A stretch of 64,000 bases of DNA from Epiperipatus broadwayi (GCA_028023455.1 JAQFVV010000185.1:2309239-2373238), one strand, 5' to 3'. Shown: positions 1 through 12,889, counted from the stretch's first letter. Numbers and translations are program-made. Notes: a model not told the origin generated them from the sequence alone.

Positions 1-2366
1 ATTTCATCCACATGCTTGACAGGAAAGGAAGAAAAATTAATATAATGATTTCCAAATTATCCACTAAAGCAAATAACCTCAATAGAGTCACCATCATCAA
101 ATAGTTATCAACCTCAAGAAAGAGATTGTTCCCAGTAAAACGGAAATGGTAGCTGAGAAATATAAGCATTATACAAGACAAGTTTGAACTCTTGGAAATT
201 CGCCCCAAAAAAAAAAAATCGGTAATATGACTTTTTATATCTATTTTCTTTATGATATCAGTCTTAATAAACATTTTAGCAATAAAGTGGTATATTTGAT
301 TTAAAGAACTTTTAAAGACTATTCAGATCAATTAAAAACAAGAATGTCTTACTAAAAATAACTTTGAGCTTCATAAATGATCTTGAATGTATAAAATGAT
401 TTGTTTATTAATTTTACAATATTAATATGTAAAACAATTTTTTTTTTATTTTTTTTTATGGTATTATGATTTTAGTTTTAACTAATATATTATTATTTTG
501 GTTTTAAATAATATTTTGTTATTATGGGATAAAACACGCACATACATAATAATATTTTTATATGTGTATAATTGGAAGTGAATGTGGAATAATGAGTAGT
601 ATTAGAATATTAGATTATTTTGTTTCAAGTTCAGTATAGATTTCAGCGCTTGGAAGGGAGGGGGAGAAAATAATTTAAAACTTTTTTCTAAAACTTGCTC
701 TTTCAATTTTACTAACATATTTTTTTTTTTACATTCTATTTACATGTTGGATTTTTAAAGTATGTGTGCCAATGAGCAGATAATATTTTTTTTTAATACT
801 TTTCTCATGGAGTGAAAATCATGGTCAATGTGACGTCCAACTTAATACAAAATACATTTGAAGGGAAAGGGGGAAGAACTTAAAATTAATCTGAGGATTG
901 TAATATAATCAATTATTATTATTATTATTATGTCAATTTTCACATTTATCTAGAAATTTTTATGTATAAGAAATGTAGTAATAAATATTAGTTTGTTTTA
1001 TTGCATTTTCCTCGATATATTGCCGACACCTAAAATCACTCTAATTTAGTTTCGTTTTTATAAAATTCAGTTAAATGTTTAATTCGTTTTTAAAAAGTTC
1101 TTGCATGAAGGACACATCTTCCGATTTGATTTTGTATAAGCATTTTAAACCTAAACAGTTATTTGTGATTGGTTCTATTTCATTTGATTGTTGGAAAAGA
1201 ACAAACTGTCGATCAAGAAAATAAAGAAACGCCGAGATTTTTCATTTTGAATACGATTTAAAAATTATTATTAAATAAACATAATTTCAGAAAAACAAAA
1301 TTATTTTCGAAAAATATTGAAGATTTAAGTAAATAGCTGAAGCATGTGGCAAAAAGAAATATTTACTTTTCTTACATCGTCGATCTTTGTTTATGTTGAT
1401 AGTAAAAATATCTTAGAATAAATAAATAGCAATTTATTTGAAAGAACTTTCATGACTCCGAAAATTAATTATATTAATTTTTATAAACGTATCTGAGTTG
1501 AATTTATTATAGACGAATATGCTTTAATAAGTTTGTTCAGTTTGTATTAAGCCAATTAAAGATTTGATTTTTTATTCATACAACCAATGATAACAAACGA
1601 GGCGTAGGGAGTCTTTTGTTAAGTGTGATATTCATCATCATGGTTGAATATTATTTAAGATATGGCGCTAAAATTAAGCAATAATTATGAATCGCTTATA
1701 AAAATTCAATTTTATGTTTATCCTAGTTCTTTGTCATTATTGTTATTATTATCATCATCATCATCATCATCAACTTTTTAATTAATGAGCTGTTTGGCTT
1801 AGCGCCATAATATTGATTTTATAGCTATTTTTAGCGATTTCTTAGTATTATGTCAATACATCCTTCATCTAAGGATGACAGTTATCCTAAATTAGTTATA
1901 TCTAATCTGAGCTAAAGTGTATAAAATATTGAAACACAATACGCAAGCTAAAGATCTGAGATAAATTAGTACCCACTTTTGGTTTATGATGTTTTACTTT
2001 TTACCTAAATATTAGTATTATATGATATGGCCAAAAAAAGCAAAATCTCCAGCTTTCTTTATTGTAGGGCCGTAAGTACAAAAAGGGGAGATTCAAAATC
2101 TGGTACATGCAGGTTATTAGATATAATGGTATGCTTTGCTAGACTCACCACTTAGTAATTTGTTTAAACATTTAATTTAACATCAAACCAAGAAATGAAA
2201 CCGCCTGTATCTGAGTTATTTTTATTTGAATTACTAGTGTACTTCATTTTCACGTGATTAAGGCAACAATACATTATTTTAATATTATTAATAATTTGCT
2301 CATAATTTGTTTATAATTCTTATATATAATTTTGAACCTTACTTGTTATTTATATTTGAATTTGTT

Positions 2367-2370
<4 letters not shown>

Positions 2371-2437
<67 letters not shown>
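2371..2437. repeat. (TA)n microsatellite, left palindrome arm
   Basis: A pure TA dinucleotide run. It makes a spurious Tyr-Ile ORF in translation. Its partner lies at 4049-4118 in the opposite arm. Confidence 0.97.
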
Positions 2438-2443
<6 letters not shown>

Positions 2444-2689
2444 GAATTTATTAATGTTATATGATAGAATAGACTTTTTTACGTCAATAAGCATGAGTCA
2501 CCACCGGGGATTAATAAATAGTTATAACCCCCGAATAATAATAAATTTTGTTTCGGGGTTACAGTAATACGGGGCCGGGGGTGGGGGGACAGATGGTGAG
2601 CCCTTTATTCGTGGTAATTAATACATAGAAATATATATATTTAGATTTTTTTTGTATGAGTATATAATATTATAAAGTAATTAGATAAT

Positions 2690-3191
2690 AGTAACGAAAT
2701 GCTAGGGGTTAGTGGTAATTTTGATTTGGGAGCTTAATAGAAAAAATCGGAGGCTATGATGAAAACCAACCTAATGAATTAAAAGATTTTAAAGCCACTA
2801 TGATGAACTATATCAAACCCTGAGGCTAGCCACCAATTATGACGAACTTTCCCTCTAGATAAACAAATTCTGATGAACTTTCCCAAAAACGAGACTACCG
2901 GGTAAAACTAACTCCGATGAACCCGTTAGGGAACCCGGAACCGAGATGAAAGTCCCTTCCTACGAACTCCCGTAGGCGGACGAACTAAAAAAAAAACATT
3001 GGGGGAGAAGGTGTGGCATAGCACCCGAGATGAAAAAGATTGAAAAATACGGGAAGAGAAAAGAGACACAATTTTTTTAAAGCAAAATTTGAGGAAATAA
3101 GTGGAAATGAGGAAGAAAAATCAAGGAATTATAGCCAGATTTCAAATATCTAAGAAAGAGCATGGGGAATTTGAGAAAAAGATTATTAATG
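2690..3191 (+). pseudogene. Scrambled mirror copy of the gag-like coiled-coil ORF
   Basis: This is the left-arm counterpart of the minus-strand coiled-coil ORF. The start codon is lost and the reading frame is destroyed by many short indels. Runs of C and G appear where the right arm has A and T (for example around 2900-2970). Only islands such as the stretch at 3120-3190 still match well. The decay is much heavier than in the right arm although both arms should have the same age. Confidence 0.6.
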
Positions 3192-3783
3192 CTTGGAATT
3201 TATCCCACAATACTTTGCTATCATTAATAATCTTTTTCTCAAATTCCCCATGCTCTTTCTTAGACTCTTCTAATCTGGCTATAATTCCTTGATTTTCTTC
3301 CCTCATTTCACTACTTATTTCCTCAAATTTTGCTTTAAAAGAATTAGCTTCAACCATTGTCTCTTCTCTGTATTTTTCCATCTTTTCATCAAATTGTATT
3401 TTTACTCTCCTAACACTATTATCTACCAGAGCTTTTAATTCATCTTTTAATCCCCTAGAAAGTTCATTAGAATTGACTTTCATCTCAGTTCGAAGTTCCT
3501 CTTTTAGTTCATCAGAGTTAGTTTTTAAACTAGTCTCTAGTTTTTGGGAAAGTTCATCAGAATTTGTTTTTAATCTAGAGGAAAGTTCGTCATAATTGGT
3601 ATTTAATTTAGACTCTCAGAATTTGTTTTTATCTCAGCTCTAAGTTCATCATAATTGGTTTTTATTTCAGCTTTAAGATCTTTTAATTCATTAGAGTTGG
3701 TTTTCATCATAGCCTCCAGTTTTTCTATTAAACTCCCCAAATCAAAATTACCACTAACTGGCATTTCGTTACTATTATCCATT
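3192..3783 (-). pseudogene. Gag-like coiled-coil ORF, N-terminal part, broken by a frameshift
   Basis: A minus-strand reading frame starts with ATG at 3783 (MDNSNEMPVSGNF) and runs toward the palindrome centre. It carries six or so degenerate repeats of the form K-T-N-S-D-E-L, then a charged segment rich in Glu and Lys (for example EKMEKYREETM and SKKEHGEFEKKIIN) that should form a long coiled coil. One frameshift lies near 3610; from 3483 downward the frame is open to the spacer. Beyond about 3192 translation only reads the opposite arm. Repeated KTN(S/Y)DEL coiled coils ahead of a capsid domain occur in gag proteins of some invertebrate LTR retrotransposons, which is my best guess. No capsid, zinc knuckle or pol is present because the copy stops at the palindrome centre. 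Function is uncertain. Confidence 0.5.
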
Positions 3784-4045
3784 ATTACTAGTACTGTAAT
3801 ATTATATACTCATACAAAAAAAATCTAAGATATATATATTTCTATGTAGTAATTACCACAGATAAAGGGCTCACCATCTCCAATCATTATCCCAACAAGC
3901 AATTACTCAACTAAGCAAAATACAAGTCTTTTAATTTTATTATTCATAGTAGCTATTTGACAATCTAAATTTCAGTTGTTAGAACTCATAAACTTATTGA
4001 CTTATAAAAAGTCTATTCTATCACTATAACATTAATAAATTCCTC

Positions 4046-4048
<3 letters not shown>

Positions 4049-4118
<70 letters not shown>
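4049..4118. repeat. (TA)n microsatellite, right palindrome arm
   Basis: A pure TA run that pairs with the tract at 2371-2437 in the left arm. Confidence 0.97.
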
Positions 4119-4121
<3 letters not shown>

Positions 4122-6775
4122 AACCAAAATAAATGAGTTCAAATAGAAATAACTAAGTAAAGGTTCAAAACATATATATAAGAATTATAAACAAATTATG
4201 AGCAAATTATTAATAACCAGTATTAAAACAATGTATTACAGGTATATGAAATCACGTGAAGTGAGTACACTAGTAATTCAATAAAATATAACTCAGGTAT
4301 ACAGGCAGTAGGTTTTATCCACTTTCATTTCTTGGTTTGATGTTAAGTGCATGTTTAAACAAATACTAAGTGAATATGGTCTAGCAGGGCGCCACTAGAT
4401 TATCTGAATCTAGACATGGTTATATCTAATAACCTTTCACATGTACCGGGTTTGAATCCCCTTTTTGGTACTTTATTTCTAATAAAAATGGAAGATTTTG
4501 CTTTTTGAGCCATATCACTATATGCACTAATATTTAGGTAAAAGTAAAACATCTATAAACCAAAGTGGAGTATACTAGACATAAATCATTTCTCAGATCT
4601 TAACATAACAAATGTGTTTCAATATTTTATAAGTTCACTAGCTCAGATTAGATATAACTAATTTAGGATGGCAATTCACTCATCCTTGCATGAAATAGAT
4701 GATGGGATGTGGTGATAATAATACTAAGAAATCGCTAAATATTATAAAATCAATATTTATTTATGGCCTTTAAACAGTTAAACAGCTCATTAATTAAAAA
4801 GTTGATGATGATGATGATGATGATAATAATAACAATAATGACAAGGGTTTCAACTACAGCTCTAGGACTAAGCCTAAACATAAAATTAATTTTTATAAAT
4901 AAATTCATAATTATTGCTTAATTTTAGCATATTTACTTATATCTTAAATAACTAATATTCAACCATTGATGATGATGAATAATCACACTTAACAAAGACT
5001 CCACTTAATGAAATATATACGCCTCGTTTAACCCTTAAACCGCTAATTAAATCATTGGTTGTATGAGATAAAAATCAAATCTTTTAATTGGCCAACTCAC
5101 AAACTGAAGACAAAGCCTATTGTTAAAACATATTCGTCTATAATATTAAATTCAACTCAGATACGTTTATAAAAAGTATATAATTAATTTTTCAGGTCAT
5201 GAAGAAAACGAAAGTTCTTTCAAAAATAAATTGCTATTTATTTATTCTAAGATATTCTATATCGGCAACATAAAAGTTATAATGTAAACAAAAAGATCGA
5301 CTTTTACGTTATAGAAAAGTAAATATTTCTTTTTACTACATCTTCAATATATTTACTTAAATCTTCAATATTTTTCGAAAATAATTTTGTTTTTTTTATT
5401 ATTCTCTCTGAAAATTATGTTTAATTTCCATAAATATTATTTAATAATAATTTAAATCGTATTCGAAATGAAAATCTCAGCGTTTTTCTTTATTTTCTTT
5501 GATCAGGCAGTTTCTTTGTTCTTTCCAGCCAATCAGAATGTCTTTTTCGGCTGAGAGCATGCTAAGAACCAATCACAAATAATGTTCCTTCTTTGTTTAG
5601 GTTTAAAATGCGTTTTTTTTTATTTTTTACTTCTAAAATAAATCGGAAGATGTCACCATCGTACAGAACTTTTAAAAACGAATTAAATACGTATTTAACG
5701 AATTTTATCGTATAAAAACGAACTAAGTTAGAGTGATTTTAGGTGTCGACGAGGAGTCTCGTCGAGCGCGGGAAAAGGGTTAATAAAACAAACTAATATT
5801 TATTACTACATTTCTAACATATACATAAAAATTTCTAGATAAATATGAAAATTGACATGAATAATAATAATAATAATTGATTATATTACAATCCTCAGAT
5901 TAATTTCACGTTCCTCCCCCTTTCCCTTCAAATGTATTTTGTATTAAGTTGGACGTCACATTGACCATGAAAAGTATTTCAAGACAAAAAAAAATATTAT
6001 CTGCTCATTAGCACACATACTTTAAAATCCAACATGTAAATAGAATGTAAAAAAAAAATGTTAGTAAAATTGAAAGAGCACGTTTTAGAAAAAAGTTTTA
6101 AATTATTTTCTCCCCCTCCCTTCCAAGCGCTGAAATCTATACTGAACTTGAAACAAAATAATCTAATATTCTAATACTACTCATTATTCCACATTCACTT
6201 CCAATTATACACATATAAAAATATTATTATGTATGTGCGTGTTTTATCCCCTAATAACAAAATATTATTAAAAACCAAAATAATAATAATATATCAGTTA
6301 AAACTAAAATCATAACACCATAAAAAAAAATTGTTTTACACATTAATATTTCACAACTGTAAAATTAATAAACAAATCATTTTCATACATTCAAGATCAT
6401 TTATGAAGCTCAAAGTTATTATTAGTGAGACATTCTTGTTTTTAATTGATCTGAATAGTCTTTAAAAGTTCTTTAAATAAAAATATACCACTTTATTGCT
6501 AAAATGTTTATTAAGACTGATATCATAAAGAAAATAGATATAAAAAGTCATATTACCGATCTTTTGTTTGTAGCGAATTTCCAAGGGTTCAAACTTGTCT
6601 TGTATAATGCTTATATTTCTCAGCTACCATTTCCGTTTTACTGGGAACAATCTCTTTCTTGAGGTTGATGACTATTTGATGATGGTGACTCTATTGAGGT
6701 TATTTGCTTTAGTGCATAATTTGGAAATCATTATAGTAAATTTTCTTCTCTTCTTGTCAAGCATGTGGATGAAAT

Positions 6776-8130
6776 ACAGCAGTTGTTTTCCCATTTGTAA
6801 ATTTTCTTGAGTTTAAAATCAGTTGTTGTAACAATTAATTGGACTTGATGATTAATATTTATCAGTAGATTAATTCATCTTCTTTGAATGCAGGTGAATG
6901 CTTTCTTCCTTCTATTAAAAACATCTTATTTATCTGGTCAGTTGAAAGGTGTAGAATATTATTTAGACACATCTTTTCTTTCCTATGTGATGTGCAGCTT
7001 CCCCAGATGGTCAGGAATCGATGGAATATACATATAATTTTTCTAGCAAGCCATTTTTTTATATTTTCAGCATTCAATTGGATAGTTTAATAATCTAAAT
7101 CAATCACCCTAATAATAAATCAAGACAGCTTTTTATATCCAATTTTTAGCTACCTTAACCAATCAGAGATAGCATCACTTGCTATTTTTGGACAAATTTG
7201 TTTTAATTAGATCTCTAATTTATTTTCAACCAAAGTATTTTTCAACTGAAAAGTTTAATCCTTTTTCCAGACACTTTTGTTTAAAAAAAAAAATAGACTC
7301 AATTCTTATTTCCTTTCTTTTGTTTTTTCTTTCTTTTTAACATCCAGGTAACACTTCAAATCTTTGAGCTTCCTTTCTATAGATCTTGAGATAAGACAAT
7401 TTCAAAATTTAAAATAGACTCATTATAAGTTTCCAAAGTGACAATCATTTGCAAAAAAAAAATTACTACAAAGATCGATATCTGATTAAACAGATTTCCT
7501 CTTTTAACAAAAAAAATTGTACAAAAAAAATAATTTAACAGATTTAATACTTCCTTTTCTTTCAATATTTAGGAAATGTAAAATTTTGTATGTAATGTAC
7601 ACATCCTTCATTCTTTCAAATCATTCATAAACTATCCTTAAATAATATGATTGCTAGCTTAGTCATTATAACCCAATTATTTAATTAAGTCTGTAACTTT
7701 TAAATCCCAATTATAATTAAAGAAAAGCAAAATAAAAGTATAGAATAAAATATTAGAATTGATCTAGCATAGGTTAGTTTTAAAGAAAGTTAAAATGTTG
7801 AATATTTGAAATATAAAACAATTAAATAATTTACACATACATTGCCTATATGTATGCATTATAACTTTGCTTTTTAACAGAAAATTTAAATATTAAATGT
7901 GTGTGCTGCTCTTTTTGAGATTTATTAACACACAAACAAGTAAAGCATATAATAGCTGTCCCACTCTCTCTCTGTTTAAAGCTTTTAAAACTGGACCTTG
8001 TAGGGTTTAAACTTGGATGCCCTACAACTTCCTTTATGGTTATATAAAATTGTGATGATGATTTTTGGTTTACCTTTTCTACATGCACATTACTATAAAT
8101 TTGGCTAGTGACCAAATTGTAATGGCACAA
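6776..8130. other. Gene-free stretch
   Basis: I see no convincing coding region. Short ORFs here are random open frames in AT-rich sequence. The only notable item is GTGACCAAATTGTAATGGCA near 8106-8125, a relative of the motif array at 10.4-10.8 kb. Confidence 0.6.
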
Positions 8131-8173
8131 TATATATATATATAGCTTAAAAGAAAAAGTATATATGATTATC

Positions 8174-8229
<56 letters not shown>
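8174..8229. repeat. Compound microsatellite (TA)n(GA)n
   Basis: A TA run to about 8199 passes directly into a GA run to about 8229. A shorter TA run lies at 8131-8144. Confidence 0.95.
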
Positions 8230-8232
<3 letters not shown>

Positions 8233-9136
8233 TAACAACTGAGATCACTAACTAACATTTATTTATATGTAATGATAATAAATATTCTACACTTATACAA
8301 TATTGAAATGTGGAAATTTCATATCAAATTCAATATAACCTTGAAATATTTAAAATACAATAAAATGTTCACATGCCTTAAAAATAACTAATTTGATAAT
8401 ATAGTGAGATAACTTTCTCATTCAAAATAATGGTAGTTAAATATAAAATGCTTAAATTGATGCCTATAATTTTTTTGGACTTTAAAACTTAATACCATTT
8501 TATATAGATAAAAAAATATAAACTTTACTAATCATTAACTTTTGTGCCCGAAACATTTTACTAAGATTGTACTAATGCAGTTTATCATCAACAAATATTC
8601 ACTAATTGAACCTCATGTCTAAAGTCACTTACAATGGAAAATAAAACATTGATATGTTTGTTTTTCAAACCCTAATTGATAATCAATGTAATAGATTATT
8701 TGTCACCAACAATAATCGATTAACCAAACCCTTAAGTTTGGTGCTATATATATTTATGTTATATACTCATCTATTCCTCAAAAGATCTGACAGATACTGA
8801 CAGCCAAAAGAATGATTAGCATTTCACAATTTTGAGTTAGATAAAAGAATTCAATCACTGCTCTTAAAGCATACAATGCTCCATGAACACTCAGATGATT
8901 ATCACATTTCATTCTTTCCAAGCTACTACAACCCATAATAATTTTCTGAAAACACTATTACACTGCCCTGCTTACATCCAAGTCTTAGGGGCTATTATTT
9001 ATAAAATATTTCCTTGCTCATCTTTGGGAGTCTTAGAGGCAAATATTATACATATATCAAAAATAATTATACCTTACTCTCTCTGGAGTCTTAACTTTAA
9101 TTATCTTATTATTAAATTGATATTAAAAATAAAAAT
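8230..9136. other. Gene-free stretch
   Basis: Ordinary AT-rich sequence. I see no recognizable coding, RNA or repeat signal. Confidence 0.55.
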
Positions 9137-9840
9137 TTAATTTAATAAACAAACAAACAAAAAAAAAAAAAAAAAAAAAAAATAAAAAAAACTCAAAAAT
9201 ATAAAATACAACCCAAAAAAAAAAATAAAAAAAATATATATATATTATAAATTTATAAAGAAAAGGAAAAGTAATTAAAAAAAAAAAAATATATATTTAT
9301 ATATATATATTTATATTTTAAAACAAAAAAAAAAAAAAAAACAAAAAAAAAAAGAAAAAATTTTATATAATAGAAAAAAATTTTTTTTTTTTAAAATTTA
9401 ATAATTTTTTTATAATAATATTAATAATATTTATAAAATTTAATAATTTTTTTTTTTTTTTTATATAATTAAATAAAAATTTTTAAAAATTAACTATAAT
9501 AATTCATAAAATAATATTAAAAATAATTAAATAAAAAATCTTTTTATATTTTTTTATTTTTTGTGTTTTGTGTGTTTTTTTGCTCCTTCCAAGCAATTTG
9601 GAAGGAACTGAAGGCAAAAACCACACCCAAACACCACTAAAAATCTATTTTTTTTTATTTGTTTAGGTTGTTTTTTTTTTTTTTTATTTATTAAAAAATA
9701 AGAAAGAAGAGCACCAAGCACCAAAAAAAACTAATCAAAAACTAAACAACAAACACGAAAAAATTAAAAATAAGAGAGAGAGAGGGGAGAGGAAAACAGG
9801 GGGAAGAGAGGGGCGGCGGAGGAGGGGAGAAGGGGGAAAA
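9137..9840. repeat. Anomalous low-complexity block (poly-A/T, then G-rich purine tract)
   Basis: About 400 bases are almost only A and T homopolymers with few C or G. A short T/G and A/C section with a 9-bp hairpin (TCCTTCCAA pairing with TTGGAAGGA, 9583-9605) follows. A purine tract of GA and GGGG runs ends the block at 9773-9840. Composition changes sharply at both edges. It resembles unpolished base calling or an expanded simple repeat. Confidence 0.8.
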
Positions 9841-10372
9841 GTGAAATCATGGCAGGACTACTGTTAACTGCTTCATGATAAATAGTAACAAACATCAAAA
9901 TTTGGGTTGGAGCAGTGAATGAGATCAATCAGTCACAAGTGACATGAATACATCACACCCTCAAGACAATGACAAAAATTCCCCATCCATCATCAATACT
10001 TGCAACAAAACCAATCAAACTTCAACTATCACATATCCACTCTAACCTTCAAAATTTTCTACAACATAAATTTTTCAAATATGGACAAAATTATTACTCT
10101 ATAATTTAATGTCATCAATATAATTTTTAAATTGAAATTAAGCTGTTTCATGACTGTATTTATCTCTCATCATAAAAAACAAATGCAATAACATTAACCA
10201 TTACCATCTAAACATAAGGCCAAAATATTTCTATATATATAAAAAAAATTACACAAAAATGCTTCTCTTTCTTTAAACTATACATCTCATATCAAGATAT
10301 ATACTACACATCTCTCAGGTATGTGGGGTATTTCAAGCCCTAATTAGCTTATTCCAAGCCCTAGTTGTTGCA
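9841..10372. other. Gene-free stretch before the motif array
   Basis: The composition is more normal than the block before it. No coding or RNA signal is visible. Confidence 0.5.
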
Positions 10373-10836
10373 CCAAATGTAATGGAATGTACTTGCTGCA
10401 TTCCATTTAAATTAAAGAAAGAAGGCTCCAAACGTTGGTGCCAAATGTAATGGACCGTATGTATCTCTATATATGATCTCAAATGAAAATAAAAATATGA
10501 ACTTTTGCAACAATAATCATTAGTTAACCAAGCCCCTAACTTTGAGATGCCAAATGTAATGGACAATTGAACAAACATATTATGCTGACCACGTTGTGGC
10601 ATCCAAATGTAATGGAATGTACTTTTACTCCATTATACCAATCATCTTCTAACTGGGACCTACAGTTTGTGGTGCCAAATGTAATGGACAATATATCATA
10701 TAAACATATTATACCTCAAATGTAATGGAACATCAATATATGAGAAGAAAATAATGCTTCAAACATTGGATGATAAACGTAATGGAATATATATAATCTA
10801 AATGAATCCAATTGTTGAGAAAGCCTAATATAATAA
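10373..10836. repeat. Irregular array of the motif CCAAATGTAATGGA
   Basis: The 14-base motif or a close variant starts at 10373, 10441, 10550, 10603, 10675, 10716 and 10773, with an eighth decayed copy near 10823. Spacings range from 41 to 109 bases, so this is not a simple tandem repeat. Several copies are preceded by GGTG or TTGTG. On the minus strand the motif reads TCCATTACATTTGG, often followed by CACC, which resembles the LTR-end/primer-binding junction of many animal LTR retrotransposons. The spacers are not obviously alike. Confidence 0.7.
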
Positions 10837-12889
10837 ATTGTATAATTTAAATGAAGAAAGATAAAATTATCCCAGTTATATTTAAATAAATTGTTTATAT
10901 GCCCTTCCAACTAGCTATACGTGAAATGAATCTAAAATCATACAGAGCAATGAGATCTATCATTATAATTTATTTTCAAGGTTGATATGACTAACTAATC
11001 AAATATAAATATCAGAAACAAAGGGAATTCTATTTAATCCAATATACACATCTAATAAGTAAATTTATGTATATTTAGACATATCAATGAATAATAATAT
11101 GTGTAAGTAACTTAAAGACTAAATAATAAGTGAAATACGTAGTCATCTTCTATTAAATTGTGAATTCAATTAATTTCATAATGACTTTGGCACTAAAAGA
11201 AAAATAAGAATAAAATATTAATACTCTTTCAAATAAATTACAAAGGCATTACTTATAAAACAAATAGTACATCCTTTATTTTTATATTATGGTTTAATTT
11301 TAGGTAATATCAATGTTTTAAATATAAACCCAAATACAAAAAATATATATACATATATACTTGCAATAAGTATATATATTAAATAGATAAAGACATATTT
11401 GTGCTTAACAAGTATGCATTATTATAAACACAAATCCATATTTATATTTTTAAATATTCAAAATTAAAAATAAATAAAAATAAAAGTATATTATATCCAG
11501 CAAATATATAAATTATTGTTTAGGTCTGCATAAGAATTATTATATGAAGTTTAAAAAAAATGAAAATAGATAAATAAACAATAAAGAAAAAAAAATTTTA
11601 TAATAAAATTTGCATATATAATATTTTACTTATTAAAATATACATATAGCAACCCATATGCAACCCAAACTTATAAGCCATACTTTAAAATTTTAAATTA
11701 CTTAAGTGTTAATTTTGACACCTGTTAAACGTTTTTTTTTTTTTTTAGAAAACAAAATGCTTGAATTGAATAGAATGATATTTATAAAAACATTTTATTT
11801 TTATAATGAAAAATAAAAGTGAAAAAAAAAAATATCGGTCTCAAAAATATATTTATATATCATATATGTATATATATATAAATTATTTACTACCTTTCAA
11901 AGTTCACTTGTTTATTTTTCTTTCAAAAGTCAACTTATTCCATTGTTTTATTTCTTTATCCATTTAATATTAGAATGCATTCTAGAGCCAAATTGAATTG
12001 AAGAAATGTCATGTTAGAAAAAAATTATTAGTTTCCAAATGCACATATATACTTCATTTTTCCTTTTTAAATTTCTCTCCTTGAAAAAAAAATAATAATT
12101 GACATGTTGAATCCAATGTATTAATCACTTTTAGTTACCTCCAGATTATTATTAGATTGACCATTATAGATTCCAGATAGCTATATCAAATTTCGGCTTC
12201 AAACACGATGAAATTCATGTGTTGAAATTTGCTCAGTTTTTTCTTTTTAAACTGTCTTGGAATAAATGAAAGAAAATGGCACAGCCCCTTGGCTGAGATA
12301 TATATATATTAGCCAGTCATGTTTATGTATTGATTACAGAAATTTATCTTATTCCACTATCCTTAAGAATGGCAATTTCAAAGAAACAAAGTACAACAAA
12401 TTTTTATCCTTTTGTTTGTTTAATCACTATCCTAATAATAATGGCTCCGCATGCCAGCAAATGCTGTTTTGAAAACCATTGTTACATATGTTTTTTTTTA
12501 AACAATTAACATTAAAAAAAAATATCAAGCATATATATAAAAAAATATTAAATTGAAAATTTATTTGACAGCTTTAAAAATATATATATACATAAATAAT
12601 AATATTGCATTTTTTTCATAATCACTGCAAATAAAACATTTTTTTTTTATATAATCAACAATTTATATGTCTTTATTCATCTTTAATAATTAAATATTCA
12701 CAGCGATGTACTATCAACATATAAATAAAATAATAACTCCAAACAATAACTATAACTAATAACCATAAACAATAATAATACTTCATATATAAACATCAAC
12801 TCAAAGAGATTTTTTTTAATAACAAATAACAATTTTTAAAATATAGATAGACTTATCATATATATATATATTAAAGTTCTGTACTATCA
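10837..12889. other. Gene-free stretch
   Basis: AT-rich with many short A and TA runs. No supported gene or structured repeat is seen. Confidence 0.55.

Larger units (their letters stand above)
1..6775. repeat. Giant inverted repeat (palindrome), about 3.2-3.55 kb arms
   Basis: The left arm (1-3191) is the reverse complement of the right arm (3223-6775), with a spacer of about 31 bases. Landmarks pair throughout. Bases 1-21 pair with 6755-6775. The (TA)n tract at 2371-2437 pairs with 4049-4118. The ATC repeats near 1750 pair with the GAT repeats near 4803. The inner ends at 3155-3191 and 3223-3265 match closely. The right arm is about 360 bases longer, so the arms have accumulated or been given indels. 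The left end runs off the window, so the true arm length is unknown. It could be a real inverted duplication of an LTR-type element start, or a fold-back read artefact. Confidence 0.93.

Noticed and set aside
2307-2567. 86-codon ORF over the left (TA)n tract
   Set aside because: Most of it is a Tyr-Ile run from a TA microsatellite; the rest lies in a scrambled repeat arm.
6595-7090. Overlapping ORFs on both strands near 6.6-7.1 kb
   Set aside because: Hydrophobic, no motif, and partly inside the right palindrome arm, whose mirror copy does not keep the frame.
7846-8130. 94-codon minus-strand ORF
   Set aside because: No family motif, no supporting context; size is within what chance gives in this AT-rich window.
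10373-10836. CRISPR array
   Set aside because: Motif is only 14 bases, spacers vary from about 27 to 95 bases, and the sequence is clearly eukaryotic.
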